In this document: positions 1 through 13,066 of the stretch, in pieces
Position numbering within the stretch: the first letter of the stretch is position 1
Layout: each line of letters opens with the position of its first letter
Assembly (NCBI GenBank): GCA_900239685.1
Contig: OENT01000207.1
Coordinates: forward strand, 62,001-126,000
Direction of reading: 5' to 3'
DNA from: Rotaria macrura
Taxonomy: Eukaryota; Rotifera; Eurotatoria; Philodinida; Philodinidae
Length of the DNA: 64,000 nucleotides
Position numbers and translations under genes: made by a program
Notes under the pieces: generated by a model
Databases searched by the model: none
What the model was told of the DNA's origin: nothing
Seen by the model: only the letters and a program-made list of their open reading frames with translations

Positions 1-961
1 CAGAAGATTTCTGAGACTAGAATTTTCCATACGAGTTGTATCTGATCATTGAAGATCCGAGAGATGTGATCTTACCATTCTTCTACTTGTTGTGCCTAAC
101 CGAATCAAGAAAGATATTATTGCAATCGTATCTTCACTTTTCGTTACAACTCGTAATGATAGTAGGAAGATACTATTTCTTATCAATTGAACTCAACACT
201 AGAGTCATATGGATCTGAATTGAATTTTGACAGGTTCAACTCCGAAAGTATTACACTCGTTGAACTTAAATCTAAAGAGAAAATTTCGTGTTCTCTGAGC
301 AACGATTAAACTTGGCTTCTATAATTTCAACTACAAAAAAATCAATGTGTCAGATGCAGCTCCAATTATTCTTGGAACTATATAAACTCTAATGAGTAGT
401 CACCCATCCAACGATTATTTCCGAGTACGAGCTCCAACTTACCAGTGAACGTTTTTTTTTCTTCATATTGAATAAATCATTAGTTTTAACTAGCAAGATC
501 CCGTGCATACTGCTAGGCTGTTTTTCCGCCCAGCATGTGACCTCAGACACTTAAATTTTCATTCAATTACAGACAACCGATACTATGTGTACTGATGACG
601 ACGACCCTACTACTTCGAACTCTTCCATTGCACATATATTTATAGTTCATGGAGCTCCCAGCCTTATATCTCTTGTCGCCTTATCCCTCATATAATAGTT
701 GACAAAGTAACTTCGATATTTTCATCGTATGTTGAAACTGACTTCTCAACAAAATAATCGATTCATCTAACATAACGACAACGATTTAAAATCTCTGATC
801 AACTCAAAATCACGGTGTGATGACGATCGTGTCTAGAATTTAACAATGTTGAAATTTCAAACGAGTCTGAGTAGTTTCTATTCACACGAAAGAGTAAAAG
901 TCTATTATATCAAATCGTAGAATACATTTTTTTTTAATGTTTTACTAATTATTAAATTTAG
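1..961. other. No gene seen; probable intron or upstream DNA of the ACF1-like gene
   Basis: I see no convincing exon here. The next exon begins directly after a splice acceptor (AAATTTAG, ending at 961), so part of this stretch is probably intron of the gene that follows. Its upstream exons, expected to carry the DDT region, are not recognisable here and may lie beyond the window. Confidence 0.4.
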
Positions 962-3900
962 ATCGATCTACTTCTCTTATTGGTAAATACAATCACAACA
1001 GATAATGAACTTATGTCAGATTATTTTGAATATTTAACTCGTACAATGTCCGAAGCATCTCGTGAACGTAATCAATTATTGTCTGAACGTCGTCGAGCTC
1101 AAGAAGAAGAAAGTAAACAAAAGAAATTGCAACTACAAAATGGTGAAATAGAAAAAGTTTCAAAAAAACAAACAAAACTTGGACCATTGATAACACCAAA
1201 GAATAGTAATGGTACAACGAATGATGAAAATCGACAAGCATCACCTCTAGCACTTGATGAAAACGGTGATATTGATAATGGTACTGACGATGATCTTAAG
1301 ACTGTTCTACAACGGCGACGACAAATGGTTGCAATGTCAAAAGAATTAAAAGAAAAACGTGAAATCGAAGCACAACAACTTCAAGTTAAACAAAAACGTC
1401 AATTAGCTATTCAAAAAGCAGAGCAAATTTATCAAGTATGTACATATGTATAGGATTGTTTCAAATACGAAATTTCTTATCTATCTAGGAAGCATATCTC
1501 AATGTGCAATATGGTTTTCGAATTAAACCATTAGGTTTTGATCGTAATTATAATCGTTATTGGTTTTTTCGAGGTTATCCAGGTCTATTCGTTGAGAAAG
1601 GTATGTTATATACGATGAATCTTCATCTTGTTAATGACACTATATAAAAATATATATCAAATATTGACGTTTTCAATATTTGCATGTCGATGAAGTATAA
1701 ATCTTCAACAGTTGTTTTATATCGATGAGAATCTGAAATGAAATAAGAATTTGAAGACAAGCGCGTGTTTTTCTAAATCTAGAAATGTATCTCGATTGCT
1801 AATACAGATATTGTATGATTCATATCAATAGACAAGATGGAATTGAACAGTAAAAGCAAAATGATAAATCGTATTGGAAAGTAATCATTTCAAATTTTTG
1901 AAACGACAAATTATTTTCGTCATCATTCATCATACAGTTTTACAATTCATTTTCTTCCATCTGAGATATTGGAATGAGCAAAACAAGTTGATTGGGTACA
2001 TCGATATAGTTTTTATGATAATCTAGTAAAACAATAATACCGGTTCACTATAATAGTTTAGAACGGTACCAGTAAGGAAAAACCCGTACTGAATTCCAGT
2101 CCGTTTTCCCCGCATGATTGTAGAGCGTCTATCTCAGGTATGGAGTAATGCTACAGTTGTAATAAATATCGTGATGTTCCTGAATATGCTGGAAAATATC
2201 TAAAACAAAAAAAATGTGAAAACTTCGGACTTAAGTCCGAGAGTTATGTGTACTTCAAAAAGTGAATGAGACAAATCAGTCATTCTAGAATGTGTGCACG
2301 GAAGAAGTATCTCGGTAAACCTTTTTGGGAATCTTCAAAACTACTGATCATCTGAGACATATCTAGGCATTTGGTTTCTAGATGCAGTTTTTGTGCATTT
2401 CGAGACCTGTTTCAGGCGATGTTTTGTTACAAAGCTACGATTTGGTTCAAAACTAATATCAGATTCAGAANCCCTGTACCCCACCTCAGGGATGGTTTGG
2501 TGAAAAATGACAATTTTTTCGATAACTCAGCCATTTCTTGCCGGATCCTTCTCATCTTCGAACTCGACCGAGATATTGATGAGACAATTCTGCGCACAAA
2601 ATTTCAATTCAATCGAATGTAATTGTGAAGAGTTATCGAATAAACGGACGGCCGGGCACACTGACCGATTCTAGAGTGTACTCACTTTTTGAGTACACAA
2701 AAACATTGAATACATCTGATACTTGCAATGTAGTAAGAATAGGTTTTCAATACGTACTCTCAACTATGCACAACGGGCCAAAGTTCAATTACAGATCGAA
2801 GTGTTAACCTTATGTGAACAGTTGATATTTGACTTCGATTCTCTCAATACTTAAGATGGAAACGTTCGTTTCCATCTTATCTTATTTAATAATAGAGAAC
2901 TTTGTTGCTAAGATCTAGCCATGCAACGAGCTTGTCTTTATTTTGAAATAAGTTTTGATCAAGATGTGATTCTATGCAAATTTTCAAGTTGAGATTCAAA
3001 ATTCAGTTCTTTTCAAATGATTGAATCCAATACCGAATCTTTACATATTCCACATTATATCCGATAGTTCGGATCGACGATAGGGTTCCGATCAGGCAAA
3101 CATCTTTAGATGTTTCATGAGTATGACTGAGAGGGTCTTCGAAAAATTGTTGTTGAAATCTTCGACGTGCATAAGAGAATTTCTAGAAAGTTGTGTACTC
3201 TGATTATTCAGATCCTTCACGATCTTATCATATTCATGCAATGTGAACTGTTTCCTGATGATAGTTGCCAGAATCCTTACTTTCAGAAATCAACCGATTT
3301 TCGATATTGGGCATTCGGCTGTAGGCAATCCTTAACTCTGAATTCAACGATTTTCCTATGGGATCTTGATGAAATCCGATAGGATCTGATTGAGCCGTAT
3401 TGTAGGAATGAATGAATCTCCTGGGTTGTCGTAATGAGGCATCATATCTATAGAAAACATAGAGCTGAACAAAATACTCGAAATCCTAGATAAGTATGCA
3501 TTTTAACAAAATTTTCCCTGATAAAAATGCAATGAACACATTTTTTTCCTTATACATGTATAGATCCTAAATAAATGCATAGAAACTACACTATGACATA
3601 ATAGACGACGAACTCTATTTTTGTTTTCTTCTTTCATCAGCCATACAGAATACCATTAGTAACTCATGGGTCTCTGTATATGATATAGATGTTTCTTCAC
3701 TCGTACTTTGACATTTTTGTTTTTCGTAAGTGAAAAATTTGAGTTTGACTGTTCATTTTTCATATTTAATCTAATGAGATCAATCATTTGTTTCTCATGC
3801 TAGTAGACTTCGTTTGTGACACGTCTTACAGAAACTTGATCTTAGTGAAATACACTGACGAAAGTTGTTCATATTGTTTTGCTTTGATCGAATTTCTATA

Positions 3901-6900
3901 TTACAAATTGTAATTAGGAATGCGTATCTTTCCGACAAAAACATTCGAAAAATTCTCATCATTTTTCTTTTTCATTTCACTAGGTTGGATTGGTTCAGAT
4001 ATAAATTACTCAGCTCAACAATCATCATCACAAGAAACATCATTTTTACCTTCGATGAATGGTGAAAAATTAATACCTAAAGATGAACTTAATCAATGGT
4101 TTTTTTACGATGATGAAACCATCATTCAACAATTATTACAATCATTGAATGATCGTGGCATACGTGAACATAATTTAATAGTTAATCTTAAAAAATTCAT
4201 GCCATTTATTCATACAGAATTTGAACAAGCAAAAAAAACGAGAAATTCTATTGAACAACAAGATGAGAATATTGATACATCGTATGATATTGTATCATCA
4301 TTTAAAAGTGAACTCGAAGACATTGAAACACGTTTACGTCTTGGTTCATTAGGTGGTTTTCTTATCAATGAAAATCTTAATGAATGGCAAACAAAATTGA
4401 AACAATCGAATGAACGTATCGATCTAGCTGAACTACTTGTACAACTACAGCAAACAGTTGCAGATAAATATGCAACAGGTATATTTAATTTACCGGATAA
4501 AAAATCTTTACAAACATGGATAAATGATTGTCGAACATGTAAAACATACTCACGTTTATATGTATTAATGATGATATTTGAAAGTTCTATAACGTGGAAT
4601 AAGTCGACACTCGGTGTTAAATGTAAAATTTGTCGACGAAAACATAAAGATGAGTATATTATTGTTTGTGATCAATGTTGTTATGGGTTTCATCAAGAAT
4701 GTTTACGTGGTTATTCTGATAATATAAAAACGTCGGCTAATGAATTATGGTATTGTCCAGCGTGTCGTCCATCATCGGCATCAAAACGACGTGGTAAACA
4801 GGCCAAACAAAAGGCTGCCTATTACGAAAATGATATTTATGATGATGACATGGAAGTTGATGCAACATCGAATACAAGTAGTCACGAACATAACAATAAT
4901 GATGTATCAGATTCAGATACGAATGGTGATGAAGAAAATAATGAATCCGAAGATGATGATAATAATGTATGTAGTATTTGTGGTGTAGACAATGATTTAA
5001 TTCAATGTACACAATGTCATCAATACTATCATTGTCAATGTCATGAACCACCATTAAGATGTGCACCAAGATCAACAACATGGATATGTAATAATTGTCG
5101 AAATGGAACAACGAATGAAGTAAATCATTCATCACGTTCAATGAAAATAAAAAAACAAGTTAAAAAAACTCAAATAAAAGCACAAAAACATAATGGAACA
5201 CGTAGAAGTAAGATATTATTGTTCTATTTATAATTCATACTACATTTTCGTTGACAGACATAGTAATTGAATAGTTTCATTCAATACTTTTTCTTTCGCA
5301 GCATTACTGTTATTTTGAACGTAGGAAACAACAGGCTTCCCACGAACATTACCTTTAAGCGTGTTGCCAATGCTATGTTTATATTGTTCGAGATAAATAT
5401 AGATTTCTCTTCGCTAACTTCTACATCATACTTCCAATAACAACAGTCATGCGCCCTATTTTATCAATTGTGTACTAATTAACATTCAGTAAAATTACTA
5501 CAGATGGATCAAAAGCACGCGTGAGATTCTCTCAAATTTCTACAAAAAGATTCGAAAGTCATTGATTTTTTATAAAAGTCAACCATATAATTCGATTATA
5601 CAGCAATAATCTGGTGAAAAGGAGACATTACTTTATTCTATAGAATAATGCATAAATTGTAGAATATTTTCATAAGTGACTTGGTGGAAAAGACAGAATT
5701 CAAAAGATATCTATTGATAACGAAATTTTAGTTGCCGAACTAGTGTTGACTCTTAAGATAGTAGTTCACTGTTTATACGTAAACTATATGTGTGTCAGTA
5801 TAGTGAAAAAATCAAACAAGAAATTTGAAACGATTAAATCAACGCAAAGAAACTATTGAGTGGTTCTTGTATCACTACTTGGGTCACATAGAAAAAAAGG
5901 AAATGAACCTTATGAACGTCGATTTTTCTTTGTTCATATGATTTAATAAAAGTTTTCTATTGTTCAAAGTTATTTAAAAATTTCGTTTTTCGACATGTCA
6001 CTTTTCGATTTGCCTTATCTGCCTTTTCCATCAAATCCTTCACAAGTAGAAATTCTGCTTTGTCCATGAGTTGGAAATTTTCTATTCAGATGAATGTATT
6101 TTGTGGAACTCACTTATGTTTTCGAACAAAATAGTGAGTGGAAGTTTAAGAGTGAGATTTTTTTATGCTTCCCATCTCCCGGTTACAGATGCCCACTCCC
6201 CTTCCCACCAGTACACATCATAGAAACCAATTTTTCTTATCCATTACAGACATAGCAACCAGCATTGTATGATCGTCCTATATCAGAGCGCTGTTTACCG
6301 TTTACTTCCATGCTTATAATAAGAAAAATGAACAACAAAATATGGTAACTAACGAATGAATAACACATCTTCTGTATTTTCTATTAGCATTATACATCAA
6401 TAGATATGTGAGTTCCACATTTTAGCCCCAATGTGACTGCACTAACTAGTTTTTTATTCAAGCTACATATTAAGTGTCGATATCTAGCCGTACAAGAAAT
6501 AAATGTGAAAACCTCGGACTTAAGTCCGACAGTTATGTGTACTTCAAAAAGTGAATGAGACAAATCAGTCATTCTAGAATGTGTGCACGGAAGAAGTATC
6601 TCGGTAAACCTTTTTGGGAATCTTCAAAACTACTGATCATCTGAGACATATCTAGGCATTTGGTTTCTAGATGCAGTTTTTGTGCATTTCGAGACCTGTT
6701 TCAGGCGATGTTTTGTTACAAAGCTACGATTTGGTTCAAAACTAATATCAGATTCAGAATCAGCGTTAAAAACTGAGTCGATTTATATACATGGTGGATA
6801 ATTCTGAGAAAAAAGTTTTTTTGAAAAAACCCTGTACCCCACCTCAGGGATGGTTTGGTGAAAAATGACAATTTTTTCGATAACTCAGCCATTTCTCGAC

Positions 6901-7855
6901 GGATCCTTCTCATCTTCGAACTCGACCGAGATATTGATGAGACAATTCTGCGCACAAAATTTCAATTCAATCGAATGTAATTGTGAAGAGTTATCGAATA
7001 AACGGACGGCCGGGCACACTGACCGATTCTAGAGTGTACTCACTTTTTGAGTACACAAAAAGGGTTTGAACAATGAATTTAACTTTTCGTAGATACCTAT
7101 GACATACAATAAGACAGACACACGATCGAAAATTAATTTACAAAATATCTTTTCAACATTCAAAACGTATTCCGATAGCGATTGAAAACAATTGTAATCA
7201 TTCCTAGGAATTTATTACGTTGATATGATGCAACTACTTATGATTTTCATAATGAAAATTCCACAATGATTCGCTTGGAAAAAATTATCTCGAACAATTC
7301 AAATGATTGATTCTTTTAAATAGATTCCAATAGTCAGTACTGTGTGTATAGTTTAATTTCTATGAAAATAGATGAGTACGAAGGCGTATATTCTACGAGA
7401 GCTGTTTTGCGAAATTTCAATGTGAATTGTATTTAATTGAACAACGAGTTTAAATCAGAATGTTACGCCCACATTTGATGTTCTTTATTATCAATAGAAA
7501 TAGCTAATCTTTAAATGATATTTTAATTTTGATATTAGGTACACGTAAAAATTATCGTGAAATGGATGATGAAGAGGAAGAAAGTGATGACGAAGAAAAG
7601 ACAAAAGCGCAGCGACGATCAAAACGATTACGACGTTCAGATCCATCGCCAATAAAAACTATCGACAACAATCAACATACAAGCCGACGATCTCGTATAG
7701 CAAAATCTGTTACATCATCATCATCATCATCATCATCGTCGGATGAAGATGAAATGACAAATAATCATGATCAAGAAAGCAATAGTGAACAAAATGAAAA
7801 TGAAGAAGAAGAAGACAATGGTATTAATAGCAATGATTCTCCGTCCTCAGACTAG
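962..7855 (+). CDS. ACF1/BAZ1-like chromatin remodeler subunit, two PHD fingers (5' partial, 4 exons)
   Basis: Exons are 962-1435, 1489-1600, 3984-5207 and 7539-7855 (2127 nt, phase-consistent, GT-AG junctions). The first exon is open across the acceptor at 961, so the true start lies upstream. The order is: a charged coiled-coil segment; a WHIM/WSD-type motif (GFDRNYNRYWFF, then GLFVEKGW across the 1600/3984 splice); a helical stretch; PHD finger 1 (about 4613-4774, CxxC...CDQC...H..C...CPAC); an acidic linker; PHD finger 2 (about 4963-5100); and a basic then acidic, Ser-rich tail. ACF1/BAZ1 proteins are nuclear, pair with ISWI ATPases in nucleosome spacing, and read histone tails with their PHD fingers. 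Two PHD fingers resemble insect ACF1. No bromodomain follows before the stop at 7853-7855. The two long introns each hold a copy of a ~560-bp repeat. The family call is good; BAZ1A versus BAZ1B is not settled. Confidence 0.82.
2215..2702 (+). mobile_element. Short non-autonomous repeat, copy 1 (with assembly join)
   Basis: This is one of three copies of the same short element (others at 6504 and 48908), all in the same orientation. It starts with TGTGAAAAC followed by the palindrome TCGGACTTAAGTCCGA and ends with the hairpin GTGTACTCA-CTTTT-TGAGTACAC plus AAAA. It lies inside an intron. Compared with copy 2, about 70 bp are replaced by a single N at 2471. No transposase-like ORF is present. 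Confidence 0.75.
2471..2471. other. Single-N assembly join
   Basis: One N stands where the copy at 6504-7060 has 70 bp (6760-6829). The sequences on both sides align well to that copy, so the N probably marks an unresolved join and not a one-base ambiguity. Confidence 0.7.
6504..7060 (+). mobile_element. Short non-autonomous repeat, copy 2 (557 bp, most complete)
   Basis: Near-identical to copy 1 where both are present. The left end carries a 16-bp palindrome. An imperfect inverted repeat then starts at the left motif GTGTACTTCAAAAAGTGA and matches the reverse complement of the right end (GTGTACTCAAAAAGTGAG), with further matches at TCTAGAAT and GTG..GCACGG / GTGTGCCCGG. This fits a MITE or foldback element. 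No clean target duplication was found. It sits in the 5208-7538 intron. Confidence 0.75.
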
Positions 7856-10800
7856 TCATATTTCGAATAATCTATCATGCATCTTTAAATTGATATTCTC
7901 AAATTTTATGTATATACAATAACCAGGAGTCAAATGTTATCGTTTCCATGTAAATATGATTTTTCATACGTACATATATATATATATATATTCAATCTCA
8001 AATATTTACTTCTATTGTTGTTTATCTTAATGTTATAGACGAGATATTTGATTATCTTAACCGGTTGTATATTAAAGTCAAGAAAGAATAAAAATGTGTC
8101 GTCATAGACTTGATAGCACAAATTTAGCTTTATTTTTTTTTTCGTTATGATAGATCTGTTTCGTTCCTTCTTTGTACTTGTGTGTCTGTAATTTTTTTTT
8201 TCGTATCTTGGTATAAACTATTTTTGTACGTCGTTCTAGGCGATATATAATTGTACGATGAATGTTTATGTGTTAAAGAGAATCAAAAAAGAAATCAACA
8301 ACAACATAAAATCAATAAAATATGAAACTATTTTGGTATGAATAAATCGTTCGGATATTGTTCAAAATTGAAAGCACGTACATTTCATAAAATACTTCTT
8401 TATCTAGTCAAATTCATAAAAATAGCAAGATATTAAGTACGACAGATACATCTACGGAACTCGATTTTACATCAAGAAGATGCCTCGTAGTTTTTTCAAA
8501 TTTATGAATGTAACAGTTCGATTGATTTCCGCAAAGAATACACGCATCCGATTATACCGTTTCTATTGCAATTGCCGACATAACTTATTCTATCGGATTG
8601 TATTCTAATAACAAAATTTTGAGTTTCATACTGATTTTCTGTACTAACGTATCCAGGGTAATTTTTCTCATGGGAGATTGCGTCAGTTTGAACAATTCCT
8701 ATCGATCTAGTTGATTAATAAAATTGTATTTTATTGACACAACAGTATATGAAGAATTATTCTGAGTCTCGTAATCGATCTTATCTTCTACAGTAAACGA
8801 TTTCTTCTTGCTGAAATCAACTGCCACCTATGGGCACTTATCTGTTCGAAGCATTGCTCAATGTAGTTTCATGAGAATTAATCACGATAATTATCTTCGA
8901 GCGTGATCAGTTTGAACAACAGGTGGTTTTACATGTCTACACCAATTGTCATCGAGCGTCAAGAAAAATATCACCATTAACATATTGTTAAGATTGGTTG
9001 ATTCAATTATCATTGTTGTAGACAACAGTCAAACTTTGGCTTGAGCGACGCTGAACGATTCTTTGCTAGTGAAAGAACAACAAGATTTTGAAAACATAGC
9101 TATTTTTAAAGGTTTTGATTTTTTCCAAATTCGTTCTTCTGTTTGTGTGACTGTATCGTCCTTATGGTAAGATTGCAAAACATCGAAAATTTATGATCGA
9201 GATACAAAGTCTATTCTATCTCGTACGACCGGCGTTTGAGTGTTGGCAAGAGCCTTCTGTTGGCTTTCATGCACACCGATATAGCCACACCCATGTGCCA
9301 GCGTTCCCACTTAAACGTATGTCTCGTCCAAGAAAGGTTTCAAACACGTTCGTTTGATTCGATAACGCAGCAATCGATGCTCAAAACTATTTACAAGATC
9401 TATCATTCAATGTTAGAAACGATGCAAAGAATACATGCATCATTGTATGTCAATTCTAATTAGTATTTTTTCATTGGATTTGAATGAACAGTGTCACATA
9501 TCCAGAAATTTGGATATGCGGTATCTTCAACGGAAGAAGTTATCATGTGTCATTTGAGAGAGGTAAGATTTCATTTAGACATGTACGTCCTCCTCACCCA
9601 CACCACTCTTTATCGATACAGCTTCTCGGGGGGAATAGAAGTATTGGTATCTCTAAATTTTAGAATATATGACACTGCTGATTTGAATTAAAATATAGAA
9701 ACTTATTCATCTATTTCTAATACGTTTGGATTCATTAAAAAAACAACATTCGTAATTTTCTTAGTTTTTTCACAAAGCAACCGATAGAAATTGGAGCATT
9801 TTCAGCATGCTCATTCGATAGACAATATTTTCGATAGTTTGCGCATTCGAGATTATTAATTTTCAACGTTTTATCCCTTCGCATTTTGTTTTCGATGTTT
9901 TGCCATCGAATCGATTCTTTCCATCTTTTAAATAAACTTAGTAATAATCGTCAATATTTTGATGATATTTTGTATTGTTCACCATTCAGAATAAACTCGC
10001 TCTGTGCACCGTCTCATTCAATATGGATATATATGTTTTCAATTCTTTCGTACGCTCTTGACTTCTCGAGCAAAACTTCATTTTGCTTCATACAACTCAT
10101 TCAGTTAAGATTTTCGTTGTCATTCATTGAATATTCGATAGAAAGACGTTCAGTGCCTCTATAATCGAATCAAAATTATCATGTCGGATGAATATTGCAT
10201 TTATATACAGAACGAACACTAAGTCTTTAGTCTTCTGAAATTTGATGTCCAGTGATAGTTGTAAAAGAAAAGAAAAATTAGAGAAACAAATGTAAAAGAG
10301 TAAAGTTTTTCATGATCTAATTGCTGGATGACAATCCGGTCAACCCGTTGTATGTTCAAGATTTTATTAAATTACTTCAGATATCAGAATCTCTATTACT
10401 AGGTCGAAGCAAATATGACATGTGCACATGTGACTTTCAAATGAGACATAAGGTCGGTAGAAACAATGTCCTCATGCATCTCCATTGAACGAACACAATG
10501 TAGAATTCTCATGAGAAATTCGTAGAAAACTTTAAGTCTGTTTGTCCCAATTCAATTATCAACTTTGATTGATAGTGACATTAAAGACTCAAATAATCTC
10601 TTTTGTGACTGAGAAACATGTAGGACTCAAGTTCTTCTTCTATGACAAGAATCAAAAACTACTAGGTACACTATGCTATCGGGCTGTCCGACTGGCTTTG
10701 ATCGATACCATAAGTTATAAGAAATTCGAAGGGTTTCGATACTAATACGGATATGATGTCAATGCAGTAAATTGGTCGACAAAACAATCACAAAAAGGAA

Positions 10801-11361
10801 AATGGATAAGGAGCGCGAAGCGATACGCTTTCTGCGTGCTCTTCACATATCAAACAAAATAACGCATTTACTTAATAAAATACCATTAACGAGAAAAGAC
10901 AAATCCTATTTTTCTTCATAAAAATATAATCATTCATGCGCAACAATCGATTCGTTTGCAGCACGTTCTGTTTCAATCATAGAAAAACAACGTTAAGTCA
11001 TAAAAAAAAATCCAAAAACGACGGATACTAATGGAGCAAGACTTGTTCATGGGGCATATGACTTCTACTTCTACTCTTGAAGAATCTCCGTTGTCCTACA
11101 ATTTTAAGTAATTTTCTGTTAACATCAGATTCATATGGTGTTCTTTACTCTATATTTCAGTAATGTGACATGTTCAACATGCAAAAGCTATATTCAGAAC
11201 AGAACAGTAACAGAAGAAACTAATATCATGTAGTACACATAAATATTCATGCTTTCTACATACATCTCTAAACCGTTCTGCTTATTCATTTCAGTCCAGT
11301 CGAACTTAATAACCATGATGGTACGCCTCTGACTAATTCATTCGCATCGCATGATAAATCG
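7856..11361. other. Intergenic; no supported gene
   Basis: The first part is probably 3' UTR of the ACF1-like gene, with a short TA microsatellite near 7976-7991. The rest holds only short unsupported reading frames. The frame of the downstream channel stays open back to an acceptor-like TTCATTTCAG ending at 11294, so a small upstream coding exon of that gene may hide here; I could not identify it. Confidence 0.5.
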
Positions 11362-12677
11362 ATGAAAGGTTCGACTAATCAATCATCACTGATCACAATC
11401 AATGTTAGTGGGTGTCGATTTGAAACGTGTCTATCTACACTTGAAAGATTTCCGGATACTCTGTTGGGTAGTGAAGATACACGAAAACGCTTTTGGAATG
11501 CAGATCGACAAGAGTACTTTTTTGATCGACATCGAGCATGTTTTGAATGTATCCTGTACTACTATCAGTCGAATGGACGTCTTCGTCGATCTGATGCAAT
11601 TCCATTAGATACGTTTCTTGACGAGATATCGTTTTTCCAACTAGGTTCTGCAGCATATGCTAAAGTGAAGAAGTCTGAAAATTTATATGAATTAAAAGCT
11701 AAACCGATGCCAAAATCACATTGGCGCAAAACTATTTGGTGTCTTTTAGAATGCCCAGAATCTTCGAAATGGGCTCGATTGATCAGCATCATGTCTATTA
11801 CTTTAACTATTCTTAGTTGTGTTATATTGGCTCTTGAAACTTTACCAGGTCACCCAGGTAATGGGCTAAATACCTGTTTGGAAAACACAAATCTTCCTCA
11901 TAATGCCACCTATATACCACGTTGTGCCGCAATTTTTTATTCACCATTTTTTATTATACAAACTATTTGTGTTGCCTATTTTACCATTGAATTTCTTCTT
12001 CGTTTGATAAGTACTCCATCGTATAAAACCTTCGTCACGTCATTTTTCACCTACGTTGATTTATTGACCATCGTACCTTACTTCGTCTATGTAGGCTTAT
12101 TATTAAGCTACTCATATGTGAATGTAAGTCCGAATTCCTCAATCGGTATCAGCATTTTACGTGTGCTACGTTTATCGCGTGTGTTAAAGTTGTATCTAGT
12201 CTTTAGGCAAGTGGAGTCACTGCGTGCTTTATCTACCACTATTCGGGAATCTTTGGTCGATTTTGGTGGAGCTCTTGCAGGTTTGCTCAGTTTAGCGTTT
12301 CTATTTGGAGCAGCAGCTTATGCTGCTGAGTTCAAAAGGAACTCAGAAAGCTTCGATTCGATTCCGAAAGCTACCTATTGGGGTATCATCACGATTACAA
12401 CCGTCGGGTAAGTACGGTAACAGTTTCTCCAAACAAAACAATTTCAATCGATTTTATTAGCTATGGCGACATCTATCCTATAACAGTTGCTGGTCGTATC
12501 ATAGCCAGTCTTTGTGCGTTGTCTGGTGCAACAGTCATCGGTATGTTGGTTTCAGTTCTCGTCGATCGCTACCAAAATGTTTTAAATCGAAAAACGTATT
12601 CAAGCAGTGAAACAATATCATCAATAGTTTTCAGATATACCAATGAAGAACATACCGAGGAAGAATCATCCCTATAG
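11362..12677 (+). CDS. Voltage-gated potassium channel alpha subunit (Kv type, Shaker superfamily)
   Basis: Exons 11362-12407 and 12461-12677 (53-bp intron) encode about 420 aa. Residues ~11-100 form the T1/BTB tetramerisation domain; six transmembrane segments follow. S2 keeps the lower glutamate (IEFLLR) and S3 its aspartate (YVDLLTIVPYF). S4 (~264-283) has R267, R270, R273 and K276, but L279 replaces the usual next lysine. The filter reads TTVGYGD, with the intron splitting the second glycine codon. The S6 gate motif PxP is absent: the equivalent positions are L378-V379-S380. The protein should make K+-selective tetramers in the plasma membrane, alone or as a modifying subunit. ATG 11362 is the first in-frame Met, but the frame remains open upstream to an acceptor near 11294, so about 20 or more N-terminal residues may come from another exon. 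Subfamily not assigned. Confidence 0.9.
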
Positions 12678-13066
12678 GATCCTATTCGATACTTAAAAAA
12701 TTTGACGGTTACCAACTGTTGGAATCCGATCGGATCCGACTGTTGGAAACTATGACTTTCCATTGATTTCCAACGTCGGGTTTTGTTGTGTTTCGACAAT
12801 TGGATTCAACGACATCCGATTGTATGAAAATATTTATAGATGCTTTATGTCGCTAATAAAATTTTTCTTGCTCGCTGTTTTAGCGTATCTTATTTTCATT
12901 TGTTTTATTTTATTTAATAAATTTTGTTTTCATTTTATTTATTTTTTAAAATTTTATATTGATCATCGTTTTTTATTCAGCTCTTCTTCTTTTTGTATCA
13001 CAGCACCCTGAAATACACGCAATACAGTGTGTGTGAATTCCATCAATCTGTATTGAATACCGGCTA
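12678..13066. other. 3' flank of the Kv gene; no gene
   Basis: AT-rich with GGATCC-centred imperfect repeats near 12715-12745. No coding signal is seen. Confidence 0.4.

Noticed and set aside
2215-2702. Helitron end (3' hairpin) for the ~560-bp family
   Set aside because: The hairpin is followed by AAAA, not CTRR, and there is no TC start; the imperfect inverted repeats fit a MITE/foldback better.
4737-5141. 134-codon minus-strand ORF rich in His/Tyr/Leu
   Set aside because: It is the antisense shadow of the PHD region of the ACF1-like gene; the His/Asp bias mirrors the acidic linker on the coding strand.
6716-6955. 79-codon minus-strand ORF inside the repeat copy
   Set aside because: Copies 1 and 3 do not keep the frame, so it is not a conserved product of the element.
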